From Zygnema cylindricum (Eukaryota > Streptophyta > Zygnematophyceae > Zygnematales > Zygnemataceae): 64,000 nt of DNA. Where the stretch lies: positions 45,970-109,969 of the forward strand of contig JBBHKE010001020.1 in the NCBI GenBank assembly GCA_037447655.1, written 5' to 3'. This document shows positions 11,102 to 21,685 of the stretch, one piece after another. Position 1 is the first letter of the stretch, and each line of letters begins with the position of its first letter. The notes under the pieces are model-generated. The model saw nothing but the letters and a program-made list of their open reading frames with translations. It was not told where the DNA came from and did not search any database. Position numbers and translations under genes: made by a program.

Positions 11102-11766
11102 TGTTAGTATAAAACGAAAAAGAAAAGGAATGTCAGCCTGCCTCCACCTCCTCTCTCTAGCCCCCATACTTGTTGTAGTCACTGAAGGATAGAGAGGGTG
11201 GTTGAACCATGGCTACCTTAGTTCAACAGGCAATTATTTTTTTTAGTAGGTTACTAATAAGATACCCGACGGACCCAAGATTTGATTCCTGTACCTGCCG
11301 TCCGTCAAGTTGGCCGGTAGCGGTCAACTTTATCACATTAGACTAAGACAAATCCTAAATGCTATAGGGTGTGATAAATATATATTTATTTAAGAGTAAA
11401 CGAATTCATTTAACTGAAACTGTATATGGCATGCATAGATACATTTTTGTAAAGCACGAAGTACGATACTGTTTTTAAACGGAAACCGCGCATTTTGATT
11501 CGATAGCGAAACAAACATCGCACAAGTATTTATAACGACTGCGATTGCATTTCGGTTCATATCTAACGGCGCACGTAATCGCCGAAATCTCGAAGTGGTC
11601 ACTTTGGCTTTTTGTGACGTGACATGACCTGGCGCCACGTGGAGAAATCACATTTGGTCGCGGGAATTTCGAGGAACCTACGGATGAGTAAAAAAAGGGC
11701 ACGCGTCTACGTAATAGCCATGTCGTAAATCTGTCGTACAAAAGGTACACCGAGAGTAGTATTTTT
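11102..11766 (+). repeat. Copia-2 5' LTR, left part
   Basis: Starts TGTTAGTATAAAACG inside the family-B gag and continues with the block TCAGCCTGCCTCC...TTGTTGTAGTCACTGA shared with D-type LTRs, an antisense tRNA-like hairpin near 11272-11324, and the GTAC-rich block near 11715-11750. It is interrupted at 11766 by a minus-strand element and resumes at 14487. The exact first base is inferred from homology and the TG rule. Confidence 0.65.
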
Positions 11767-12832
11767 TGAAACTCTGAGACCTCCATAAGTCCTCGGAATG
11801 GACACCTTCCAAGAAGCCTCTATGATAACCCTGACCCCTTTTTGTTTCAGCAAGAACAACTGCCACCCTGGCAGAAAAAACTCTCACCACCTTCAACCTT
11901 ATAAAGGCAAGACTCCCTTGAGTCGATAGCAAAAAGAATCTCTGAATTTGCTCCCCTGAGTAGTAAGTTATGGAGGGTCAAAGTTGACCTTTTGTATAGA
12001 AGCTCTCTGGGAGAGAGGGTCCTATCTACCAATTTTTCAAAGTCCTATCTTTCTCACATACTCTATCTACTAACATACGGAGTCAATCATGTTACACTTC
12101 CGTACACAAAAGTACAGATGCCGGTGTACTTTTTGTACGGATACTGTACGACATGGCCTAAAAGTCGACATATGTCATATCCGAATTCGGTCCCCTAACT
12201 CTCGGAGATGCCGCGATCCAACCTAATTTTGCCACGTGTCATCTGATGTGGCAATGAACACAAACCGCCGAGATTTTCTTCCACGATCTCGGCTTTCTTC
12301 TCGGGCGTCCGATTGAATGCAAATTCCAACCAGAGCCGTCACAAATACATGCGCGGTATTTGATTCGTTTAAAGAAACAAATGCGCGGTACTTGTTTCTA
12401 ATACGTACCGTAATCCATACTTCTACATAACTGACTCTATGTATTTCGTAAGCAGTTACTGTTAAACGAAACATCCTACGTGGTAACATTTAAATAACTA
12501 ATAAACCCTACATCTTATAACTCTAATCTTAGACTTAACGGATAAGTCTACCGACTACTGGTTGCTTACCGTCCGATAGGTACCAAGATCAAATCTTGGT
12601 TCCGACAATAATAATTTTAGTAAATAAACTTACTATAGGAAAATTAACTAATTTATTTCCCGTAAACCTCTGGATAACCTAGGTAGCCATGGCTCTAGCT
12701 TCCTCTCCAGCTTCTCAGTGACGGCGACAAGTGTGGGAGTTGGAGAGAGAAGTTAGAGATAGACTGCCTTGGCTTCTTTCTGTATTTCTATCTAGACCTA
12801 GAAAATACTAAAAAGGACCATCAATTTCTACA
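11767..12832 (-). repeat. 3' LTR of the 11767-14486 derivative
   Basis: 1,066 bases, from TGAAACTCTGAG (LTR end on the minus strand) to TTTCTACA (TGTAGAAA start on the minus strand), directly followed by the tract CTCCCCTTGTTTT. It carries the CACGTG box at about 12232, the GTAC block at 12107-12150 and the tRNA-like hairpin CCAAGATCAAATCTTGG near 12588. Confidence 0.8.
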
Positions 12833-13727
12833 CTCCCCTTGTTTTCTAGTCAATCTTTAATTTTAGACCACACATTTTTCTCTCCAGAAAATTAGCTTAG
12901 GGGAAGGCATAGGTTTGGTCATCATATCTACTACCATCTCGCTATCTGGTCGGACTCTAAACTGATTATTCTGTTTTCTACTTTTTCTCTAACAAAGCTG
13001 AGTCTAATGTCCATGTGTTTGGCTTTAAAATGATGTTTAGGATTAGCAGAAATAGCGATTGCGGCCTGATTATCACAAAAAAATTTTTTCACACCACTCT
13101 TAAGGTGACGAAGCTCACCAAGCAAAGACTTGACCCACATCAATTTTTTTACAGCAGAGCAAGAGGCCATATACTCAGCCTCCATGGTTGACTGAGCAAT
13201 AACCTTTTGCTGTTTGCTACTCCAACAACAAGCCCCATCACCCACAGATAATACATATCCAAAAATACATCTCCTCATCGGAGCATCGCCATAACTGGCA
13301 TCACTCCAAGTAGTGATGTCAGTATTCTCCCCACCCAAATGCAACCATAGATCCCTAGTTCCTATCAAATATCTAAGGACTCTCTTAGCTGCCACCCAAT
13401 CCCTCTTAGTGGGAGCATTTAGACTTCTACTAAGTACTCCTACAGCTGCAGCTATATCCGGCCGGGTACAATTCATAAAATAGATTGGACTTCCCACTAC
13501 TTGCATGTAAAGAATATTCTGCATGAACTTCTGTTCTTCAAGAGATAATTCCTCGTCTAAGACTATGACTCCTTCCTCACTCCTTTCACTTCCCTTCTTT
13601 AACTACATTGGAGTTGTACAACTATTAGCTTTATCTATCTGAATTTTTTCAAGCATGTTCCCTATTGCTTCATTTTGAGTCAATCTTATAATCTTCCTTT
13701 TTCGGTCTCTTTCTACTTGAATTCCCT
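12833..13727 (-). pseudogene. RT end and RNase H fragment of the derivative
   Basis: The frame 12931-13524 reads RNase H with RPDIAAAVGVLSRSLN, WSDASYGDAP, VGDGACCWSSKQQKVIAQ, STMEAEYMA and CDNQAAIAI, and extends through MDIRLSFVREKVENRI toward the polyprotein end. Bases 13525-13727 are the RT C-terminus in a broken frame. All three acidic RNase H positions are present, but the rest of pol is missing. The upstream edge at 13727 joins directly to LTR sequence. Confidence 0.8.
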
Positions 13728-14486
13728 GCCAATCATGTTACACTTCCGTACACAAAAGTACAGATGCCGGTGTACTTTCTGTACGGATACTGTACGACAT
13801 AGCCTAAAAGTCGACACATGTCATATCCGAATTCGGTCCCCTAATTCTCGGAGATGCCGCGATCCAACCTTATTTTGCCACGTATCATCTGATGTGGTGA
13901 TGACCACAAACCGCCGAGATTTTCTTCCACGATCTCGGCTTTCTTCTCGGGCGTCCGATTGAATGCAAATTCCAACCAGAGCCGTCACAAATACATGCGC
14001 GGTATTTGATTCGTTTAAAGAAACAAATGCGCGGTACTTGTTTCTAATACGTACCGTAATCCATACTTCTACATAACTGACTCTATGTATTTCGTAAGCA
14101 GTTACTGTTAAATGAAGTATCCTACGTGGTAACATTTAAATAACTAACAAACCCTTCTTCATATAACTCTAATCTTAGACTTAACGGATAAGTCTACCGG
14201 CTACTGGTGGTTTACCATCTGGTAGGTACCAGGATCAAATCCTGGTTCCGACAATAATAATTTAGTAAATAAACTAAATATCGTAAAATTAACTAATTTA
14301 TTTCGTGTAAACCTCTGGATAGCCTAGGTAGCCTAGGTAGCCATGGCTCTAGCTTCCTCTCCAACTTCTCAGTGACTGCGACAAGTGTGGGAGTTGGAGA
14401 GAGAAGTTAGAGATAGACTGCCTCGGCTTCTTTCTGTATTTCTATTTAGACCTAGAAAATACTAAAAAGGACCATCAATTTCTACA
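13728..14486 (-). repeat. Partial 5' LTR of the derivative
   Basis: Homologous to bases 12085-12832 of the sister LTR. The inner 320 or so bases of the LTR, including the primer-site side, are missing. Contains the same GTAC block, CACGTAT/CACATG region and the hairpin CCAGGATCAAATCCTGG near 14229. Confidence 0.75.
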
Positions 14487-14832
14487 CTTTTGTTACGGCA
14501 CAGTCATATCATTGGTCCGTACTCCAGTAGATAGGAGTTATTAGAGGAAATCAGGAATTAGTGTATTTATGATATAGTCACCTCTCCCCTTGAGGGTTTC
14601 AATAAAATTGGCATCTTTGCCACAGTATAACTTATCGCTTGGTTGGGCGTTTTCAGAGATTCTTTTTCCTACGGACTTATGGGAGTCCAAGCTGCATAGG
14701 GGTGCATTCAGATGATAAGCTTGTTTGCTTGGGCAGCAGTGGTTGCCATTGAAAGTGGGTTAGTGAACAACAATCTAGAGGCTTCCGAAATTCTGTGATT
14801 CAATAGTGGACACAGAATTGCATATTATGGGG
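14487..14832 (+). repeat. Copia-2 5' LTR, right part
   Basis: Continues the copia-2 LTR after the nested element: ATTGGTCCGTACTCCAGTAG, TCAGAGATTCTTTTT, GGGTGCATTCAG and the end ...ACAGAATTGCA. Parallel to 26490-26962 of element D. Ends immediately before the primer-binding site. Confidence 0.7.
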
Positions 14833-14896
14833 CCACCCTCTAGGGTTCCCATTTTCAATGGATCAGGGTTTATCTATTTTGAAGCCATGATACAAG
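14833..14896 (+). pseudogene. Copia-2 primer-binding site and gag N-terminus, interrupted by LARD
   Basis: The primer site is slightly decayed (TATTATGGGGCCACC), but the ATG at 14837 still opens the gag frame (MGPPSRVPIFNGSGF, then IYFEAMI). The frame is cut after 20 codons by the LARD insertion at 14897 and resumes at 20187-20192 with a GLCVKN segment corresponding to ALCEKR of copia-1. Confidence 0.7.
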
Positions 14897-15628
14897 TGTT
14901 AGGATTTTATACTAAGAACTCATTTAGCGACGAGACATTCTCGTAGCTAAAGTAGCGACGACCAGCGACGAAGTAGTCTCGTCGCTAGATATTTGAAGTG
15001 ACGTAGAAGTTAGCGACGAAGTAGTTTCGTCGCTGCATATTTGAAGTGACGTAGAAATTGTTTGTTCGTTTCGTTTCACGCGAGTTCTAGTCGTACTATT
15101 GAAGTGACGTGGAAAATGTTTGGTCATTTCACGTAAGTTCTAGTTGTACCGTGTGGTTCAAGTTGGTTCGTGGTTGACTTGTGTAGTCGTACCCTGTAGT
15201 TCAAGTCGGTTCGCAATTGTCGGTTGGATGTTTTCACCACGTTGACTCTTACGCGTTTCTAATCGTGTACCGTGGTATTGTTACGTGACATTTGAAGGAG
15301 TATATTGAGGCGTAGTGAGAGAGAGGTTTTTATCAATTTGGCGAGAGTTGATCCTCCTTCTAGGTTATGAAGGAGTTCAAGGAGTTGAGGGAGTTTGATA
15401 GCTTTGTGATGTTTCTTGAGGAGTTAGAGGAGGGTAGTGAAGAGTATCTTCTATATCATTATGTGGATTTAGAAGTGAGAGTGTTTTGAGGGTGTGAGGA
15501 AATTATGTAAGAAAAGTTCTCCGTGGAATATATTGGCTTCTTAGGGGTAATTTTTCTCCTGTGTGTGTTTTATTCATTTACGCTTCCGCTAGCATTTGCA
15601 CTCAGTGTTTTATTATTTGATCCTTTCA
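14897..15628 (+). repeat. LARD 5' LTR
   Basis: Begins TGTTAGGATTTTATACT and ends CCTTTCA. The first 150 bases contain three successive hairpins with arms like AGCGACGA/TCGTCGCT, the last two as a tandem repeat of about 50 bases (14960-15060). No coding potential was seen. Confidence 0.85.
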
Positions 15629-15630
15629 AT

Positions 15631-15642
15631 TGGTATCGGAGC
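15631..15642 (+). other. LARD primer-binding site (tRNA-Met acceptor end)
   Basis: TGGTATCGGAGC two bases after the LTR. It differs by one base from the canonical plant initiator tRNA-Met acceptor-end site TGGTATCAGAGC. This is a different priming mode from the copia elements around it. Confidence 0.75.
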
Positions 15643-15689
15643 AGGTTGTAGTGCTCCATGAGTGTTTTGATGATGGAGATGGAGACGAT

Positions 15690-16080
15690 TAAAGGCGAAA
15701 AGGATTGACGACGAAGACGACAGATTGAAGACGAAGAGAGAAGACGAAGACAAAGTTTGAAGACGAATATGAAGACAGAAGACAAAGATGAAGACGAAGA
15801 TGAAGACAAAAGTCGAAGATGAAGACGAAGAAGAATACCAAGACTGAAGACAAAGAAGAAGATGAAGACAAAGATTGAAGACAAAGTGGAAGACGAAGAC
15901 GAAGATTGAAGACGCAGAGTGAAGACAAATGCGAAGTTTGAAGACGAATACGAAGACAGAAGACAAAAATGAAGACTGAAGACGAAGATGAAAACTGGAG
16001 ACGAAGTGGAAGACGAAGACGAAGACTGAGATTGAAGACGAAGACTAAAACGAAGACTGAAGATGAGGTGAAGGTTGTTT
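15690..16080 (+). repeat. GAAGAC-rich low-complexity tract in LARD
   Basis: Irregular runs of GAAGAC, GAAGAT and GAAGAA units cover almost 400 bases. They read as acidic/basic low-complexity peptides in every plus frame and as serine/valine-rich peptides on the minus strand. I regard all long frames here as by-products of composition. Confidence 0.7.
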
Positions 16081-16218
16081 TTTTTTTTGACAACAATTAT
16101 TGTGGATATTATGATGATGGAGGTGATACTTATTATGAAGTCAAAGAAGAGGAGTTCGAAGAAGTTGAAGGAGGCAAAGAAGGCAAAGAAGAGAAGAGGG
16201 AATTAAAATCAATCCGGT

Positions 16219-16539
16219 GTGGAAATTAAGATTGAGATGGGAGGAAGAAAATTAATTTATCTTTTGATGAATGAACCGGATCCCGATCCGGATGGAGGTG
16301 ATTCTTTATTTGAAGTAGAAGAAGAAGAAGATGATGAAGAAGAAGTAGATGAAGAATCCAAAGAAGTAGTCGATGAAGTCGAAGAAGGTGAAGAAGAGAA
16401 GAGTGAATTAAAAACTGAAGAGAGGAGTGAAGAAAAGTGTGATGAGAAGTTTATTAAAAAGAGTGATTTGATGAAAGAGAATAAGAGTGGAAAGAAAAGT
16501 GAAGAGAAGAAGATAAATTTCTTTTGGGGGGAGAAATGA
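16219..16539 (+). CDS. Acidic low-complexity ORF of the LARD internal region
   Basis: A 106-codon frame begins at ATG 16219. After about 30 residues (MGGRKLIYLLMNEPDPDPDG) it becomes almost wholly acidic (Glu/Asp/Lys, roughly residues 31-95) and ends FFWGEK. The acidic part recurs at 1659-1835 on the minus strand. It has no similarity to gag that I can see. It may be a chance frame in GA-rich sequence rather than a protein. Confidence 0.25.
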   Translation: MEIKIEMGGRKLIYLLMNEPDPDPDGGDSLFEVEEEEDDEEEVDEESKEVVDEVEEGEEEKSELKTEERSEEKCDEKFIKKSDLMKENKSGKKSEEKKINFFWGEK

Positions 16540-19436
16540 TGTTGCCGATGTGGTATATTGATTGAGGTGTAAAGGAGTGGTTTATGAAGAAAAGAGTAAG
16601 TGTGTTGTCGTGAGTTGAAAATGAATCTCGACATTTTGAAGATATTTTTTTGGAGGGAGTTTTATTTCGTACTTTTGTACGTTCATTTATTGAAGACGTT
16701 ATTCGAAGTGAATCGAGGTGAATGGTGTGGCGATTACCTAAATCGCCGGTCAGTTTGGAAGAAGAGTCATTCAAGTTTGGCATTCTCAATTTCTATCCGC
16801 AGTTCAAGTGTGTACAAATTTATTTGATTTTTTTCGTCAATGACTGCACATTTTTTTTGTTGTGGATTTTGTTGAAGTGAAGTTTTAATGTGTCCATGAT
16901 TAGGAGGAAGAAGAGGAGGAGTTTCGTGTCAGCGAAAAACCGGTTGCTTTACCGGCTGTTTTGGCCATTTATTGACAAAGAGGAGGATTGAAAAAAATTG
17001 ACGAAGATTAGAAAAAAAAAAAGAGGAGAAATCAGATTCTTGTTTTGGGTTTGAAAGAAGATAAGAGTAGAGACGAAGTGGAGGTAGTGAGAGATTATTC
17101 TCTCGGAAGGAAGAAGGGTACTCCTTCCCTCCTGGCGGCTTTGAGGTTTGTTTGAAGAAACCATTTTTTTTGAGTTTTAGTTGAGGAAGAATTCGGATGT
17201 ATGGAGCGACTAATTTGAAAGATCAATTTCCAAAAGCTTTCAACAAATTGATGGGGTATATTGATGCCCTATTACAATCTGAATCAAGAGGAGAAAAAGA
17301 AAAGAATCATTTGCCGGATAATTCAAATTCCTATTTTGATAGAGATGGAGATGAGAGTGGAGGAGACGAGTATGTGAAGAAAGAGAAGAGGTAAACTGTC
17401 ACATAGAATTCCGAGGAGGAGAGGTGGCATTTAAAGAGCTTGAGAACAATTTTTTTACATTGTTAAACTATGTCGGTAGTGGAAGAGATCGCAAAAATGG
17501 CGATTGAGGTGATCGCGGTGTAAGTTGCGGCCGTGTTGATTTTACAAATTATTTTGAGTTTGGAAATTATACCGACGACGGACTATAATTTTCCGATTCG
17601 CATATTAATGATTAATTCGAAGAGAGGAGATGAAGAATGAGAGAAAATTTTGATTTTTTTTATGAGGAGAGCCAAATTCATGATTTCTTGTCCATTGCGC
17701 ATTCCGCATTGGAGGAGAAAGCGCATGTCCATTTCGGTTTGAATAGTTGAAGGAAAATGTTGACATTAAGAGTGACAATGAATTTTACATTGATGATTGG
17801 AGTGATGAAATTTTTACTTCTCGAGTGTTTTTTGAATTCTCAGAAATTTAAAGGTTTTAAATCGAGTTCTAATTTAGATTTAACAAATCCGAATCGGAGG
17901 AAGATAAAAAGAGAGAACAAATTTGCTCAAATGAGATTCAAGTTATGAGGGGGAAGAGGCCGAATAAGCTTTCATATTTTTGGCAAGGAGAAAAGATTTC
18001 AAACTTGATTCATTTTATTTTTTGATATGAGGAAAAATCAACTATCTGTTGAGAATTTTGTTTGCGCGAATGTTGTTGGAAGCCCACAGTCGTTTTCTAA
18101 ATTAAGAGAGGTTGAAGAGTGGAAACGATATTGGAGGCGCTAGAAGAGAAGAGTGTTGAGAAAGAGGAAAAAAATGAAGTTTTTTTTGGTTATATATGAG
18201 AGGAGGACAAGTCGTTCCATATAAAGAGCCGGTTGGACGCTTGACGTACATTAGGGAATGAACGATGATGTCGGATATTAAGGCGGCCGTGTTGGTCGTC
18301 GTCAGATTTTGTCGGTCATAGAGTTATTAAAATTTTTTTACGCGGATCTTTCAGTACCTTATGGTACCATGTGGATGTGACTATGGTTTCAGTTGACAAA
18401 AAAAAAATTGGAAGTGCTAATTCTGATGGAGGTTGTGACGCGGAGTTATTTGACGTGAATTTGCGGCGTGGACTTTTCATTTATTTTGATTTGGAAATTT
18501 CACCGCCATGGTACGTTTTTTTTGGAGCGGTATTTTGTTTTCTTTTGAGATTATAAAAACAAATGGAGAAGCGCCATGTGGCGTATGCGTGAATTTTGAC
18601 GAGCGAAGTTACGGAAGAATTTTGAATGGTGATTGAAGGAAAAAAATTCGCAATCAAGTTGTAATGTTTCATAGGGGGCTACGACATTTGGAGTTGATTG
18701 AAGTTTGCGAGGATTTTGTTGGAGGATTATTCGATTTGGCGTTCTTTGGAAAAATCGCGAGGAGATAATTGTTTCTTAGGTTGGAAATTCGATGTTTTGT
18801 TTCCTACATTAATCTGGTGTTTTAATCTGTTGTTTAAGTATACTTCATGATGTTTTACGGAGGGGAAGTTTTAAGTTGTGATTGGTTTAATCATTACAAG
18901 TTTGAGAGGGGGATCGTTAGACTCAAATTTATAATCGGTTGTAGCGTGTTTGTCGCGTGGTCGTCTAGTTTGTCTTTTGTTGTTTTGTGTGAGTTCGTTT
19001 ACGTTATTTTGGAGTTGAAGTGGTGGTTTGACAATTCCCACATTGAAAAGGGGATTGTTAAGTTTTACAATGTGGGATTTGTGTTAGCGTCGGTTGGCAG
19101 CTTAGCAACCATTGTACGCTTAGTTTAAGTATTGATTTTAAGTGTCGGAGTTATTTGTGACTTGTCTTATTTGAAGTGTATGTATGGAGGGTCCCGGTCA
19201 CTGTACGGTTTTGTGTCATAGTGATCGCAGTGGTCTTTGTTCTGATTTGAGGAGTAGATTTGTTTTTGGGTTGCGGCGTACATTTCTACGACTGATTTTG
19301 TTTCACTTTGTCGAGGAGTTTTCCGGTTGACGTTTATGTACGTTCTTTTGAGCGTGTACTGACAGCATCAAAAGAAGTAAATGAAATGGGAAAGAAATTA
19401 GTAGGCATGGAGTAAGAGGGGGATTTGAGTGTCTCA
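16540..19436 (+). other. LARD internal region, non-coding or unrecognised
   Basis: Small open frames occur (16600-16827, 17197-17394, 17757-17948, 18371-18556, 18847-19128), none with a recognisable domain. The first three are nearly identical in the second copy at 1-1835, but sequence copied as a unit by reverse transcription would show that without selection. A segment from about 18847 reads hydrophobic (VFVAWSSSLSFVVLC), but I have no family for it. Confidence 0.5.
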
Positions 19437-19449
19437 GTAAGAGGGGGAA
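19437..19449 (+). other. LARD polypurine tract, with a second copy upstream
   Basis: AGTAAGAGGGGGAA lies directly before the TG of the 3' LTR. A nearly identical tract, AGTAAGAGGGGGAT, lies at about 19411-19424, separated by a short segment. Confidence 0.7.
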
Positions 19450-20186
19450 TGTTAGGATTTTGTACTGAGATCTCATTTAGCGACGAGACATTCTCGTTGC
19501 TAAAGTAGCGACGACCAGCGACGAAGTAGTCTCGTCGCTAGATATTTGAAGTGACGTAGAAGTTAGCGACAAAGTAGTTTCGTCGCTGCATATTTGAAGT
19601 GACGTAGAAATTGTTTGTTCGTTTCGTTTCACGCGAGTTCTAGTCGTACTATTGAAGTGACGTGGAAAATGTTTGGTCATTTTAATTCACGTAAGTTCTA
19701 GTTGTACCGTGTGGTTCAAGTCGGTTCGTGGTTGACTTGTGTAGTCGTACCATGTAGTTCAACTCGGTTCGCAATTGTCGGTTGGATGTTTTCACCACGT
19801 TGACTCTTACGCGTTTCTAATCGTGTACCGTGGTATTGTTACGTGACATTTGAAGGAGTATATTGAGGCGTAGTGAGAGAGAGGTTTTTATCAATTTGGC
19901 GAGAGTTGATCCTCCTTCTAGGTTATGAAGGAGTTCAAGGAGTTGAGGGAGTTTGATAGCTTTGTGATGTTTCTTGAGGAGTTAGAGGAGGGTAGTGAAG
20001 AGTATCTTCTATATCATTATGTGGATTTAGAAGTGAGAGTGTTTTGAGGGTGTGAGGAAATTATGTAAGAAAAGTTTTCGGTGGAATATATTGGCTTCCT
20101 TGGGGTAATTTTTCTCCTGTGTGTGTTTTATTCATTTATGCTTCAGCTGGCATTTGCACTCAGTGTTTTATTATTTGATCCTTTCA
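19450..20186 (+). repeat. LARD 3' LTR
   Basis: 737 bases from TGTTAGGATTTTGTACT to CCTTTCA, aligned throughout with 14897-15628. Differences include a five-base insertion near 19682 and scattered substitutions. Confidence 0.85.
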
Positions 20187-20782
20187 ACAGGGGCTTTGTG
20201 TGAAAAACGATACTGTAGTATTGTAAGTGGACAAGGGAAACATCCAACTTAGGGAACACCACCGGGATTTGGTGGAATAAGGTTATTTGTTATAACATGT
20301 GTTGCAACAGAGGAGGCAGATGATGGGGACAGCAGTGTGTCCAAAAATGGGAAAGAAAAGAGATACCTCGTACTCCTATTGCTTGCACTCCCACGACACC
20401 CAGAGCGGCGATCGTGAAGACTGTGGAGACCGACACTCAAATGTGGGCAGACGCCAACATGGCTGCCAATAACTTCATTTTGAGAAACCTCACACAAGCT
20501 TTGGCAACTCCCCACCTTCACGTTTACAAGGCAGAGGAGTTGTGGGTGAGTTTGATAGAGATCTATAGAGTTGATACGATTCAAGAACTCCAGTTGGCAG
20601 AGCAAAAGTTGGGAGATTAAACTTACAAAGAGGGAAAGATGCTAGGCTACTGTAATGATCTTTCTTGTTTGTATATGGAGATGGAAAGTGCGGGATGGAC
20701 AGGAACAATGAAGATGAAAGTTAACACTTTTATCATGAAGTTACCCGACGAGTATGAGAATATAGTGTACCGAGTTTAGGAA
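20187..20782 (+). pseudogene. Copia-2 gag, remainder, with frame breaks
   Basis: Continues the gag cut at 14896. Visible parts are PPGFGGI in a broken frame near 20250, the 20414-20620 frame with MAANNFILRNLTQALATPHL and LWVSLIEIYRVDTIQELQL, then YCNDLSCLYMEMESAG and MKLPDEYENIVYRV in the next frame. There are stops at about 20618 and 20777. Confidence 0.75.
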
Positions 20783-21685
20783 ATGACGGATAGTTCATGG
20801 AAGTGGAATACAGTGGTCCGCATGATACTCGTGCAAGAGAACACGATTCAGATCAGGAGAGGCGGAAAGAGTGTTCAAGCTCTAGCCGCCGGAGGGGATA
20901 GATGGAGACCAGATCAAAAAAAGCCATACAAAGGAGAAAGAGTTAACCCTGGAGGACCAAGGCCCCCAAAAGGCCTATGTCATTTTTGCAAAAAGCCGAG
21001 ACACTTTATCGTAGATTGTGTCAAGCTGTCGGAGCTGAGGCTCCAAGAGAACCATGGAGGGGGTTCTTCCGGAGGGAAGAAAAAGGTACTTTTGGTCACA
21101 AAGGTGACAAGAGACAGTGAAGACGAGTCCTCTGAGGAGGATGGGGAGCTTCTTCTTGACGAGAGTCAAGTGGAGAAGGAGATCCCTCGGAGTCAAAAGT
21201 GTGCCCTTGGAGCAATTCGGGAAGCTCCACAGGAAGGATGGATCATTGACTCAGGTGCATCCATGCATATGTGTCGTGACAAGGACCTTTTCACTAAGCT
21301 AAGGAAAATCCCTACTCTAGAAATAGAGTATGGGGATGGGAGAGTGGTTACTAGAGATCTAGTGGGATCAGTAGATCTGAAAGTTTTAGTGGAGGGTAAG
21401 ACTTCTATTCTCACTTTCTCATATGTGCTCTATATTCCTCGGCTGAGTAAAAAACTTGTCTCTACATCTGTATTAGATGACAAAGAGTTTGATACCTTCA
21501 CTAGAAAAGGAGTCTTTACAGCTAAGTATAGGGATGAAGTTTACTTCACTGCAGATAAAGGTAGCCAAGGAATGTTTAAGCTTAACCTGAGTAATGAAAA
21601 GAAGAATGCTTATTATGTTGGTGTCCCAAAATTAATGATTTGGCATAAGCGGTTGAGGCATGTGCATTTTGATAGATTGAGATAA
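20783..21685 (+). pseudogene. Copia-2 gag C-terminus, protease and pre-integrase
   Basis: One open frame of 300 codons. Residues about 70-90 form an intact CCHC zinc knuckle (CHFCKKPRHFIVDC, spacing CX2CX4HX4C) for RNA binding. An acidic linker and IPRSQKCALG follow, then the retropepsin motif WIIDSGASMHMC, YGDGRVV and VLYIPRLSKKLVS, and the pre-integrase WHKRLRHVHFDRLR. It ends at TAA 21683-21685. The next frame is in the same register, so this is a single nonsense change. Confidence 0.85.

Larger units (their letters stand above)
11767..14486 (-). mobile_element. Minus-strand copia deletion derivative inserted in the copia-2 LTR
   Basis: Order on the minus strand: partial 5' LTR (14486-13728), a piece of RT/RNase H (13727-12833), polypurine tract, and a full 3' LTR (12832-11767). 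Sequence on both sides (GAGAGTAGTATTT and TTGTTACGGCACAGTC) joins up as the middle of the copia-2 LTR. Flanking five-base sequences TTTTT and CTTTT are a near-matching target duplication. Gag, protease, integrase and most of RT are deleted. Confidence 0.75.
14897..20186 (+). mobile_element. Complete non-autonomous LTR retrotransposon (LARD-like), 5.3 kb
   Basis: Two direct LTRs (732 and 737 bases) flank a 3.8-kb internal region with no gag, protease, integrase or RT. Flanking bases ACAAG (14892-14896) and ACAGG (20187-20191) are a target duplication with one mismatch. The insertion interrupts the gag of copia-2. A primer-binding site and polypurine tract are present, so it could be mobilised by another element's proteins. 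LTRs agree at roughly 97-98 % by eye, so the insertion is relatively young. The internal part 16285-18113 recurs inverted at 1-1835. Confidence 0.85.

Noticed and set aside
15570-16096. Long minus-strand frames rich in Ser/Leu/Val/Phe over the LARD 5' interior, looking like membrane proteins
   Set aside because: They arise from the GAAGAC-type repeat read in reverse. Three overlapping frames all stay open, which is a composition effect.
19450-20186. LARD LTRs as a pair belonging to copia-2
   Set aside because: Copia-2 gag and LTR sequence continue on both outer sides of the LARD, the priming sites differ, and a target duplication surrounds the LARD alone.
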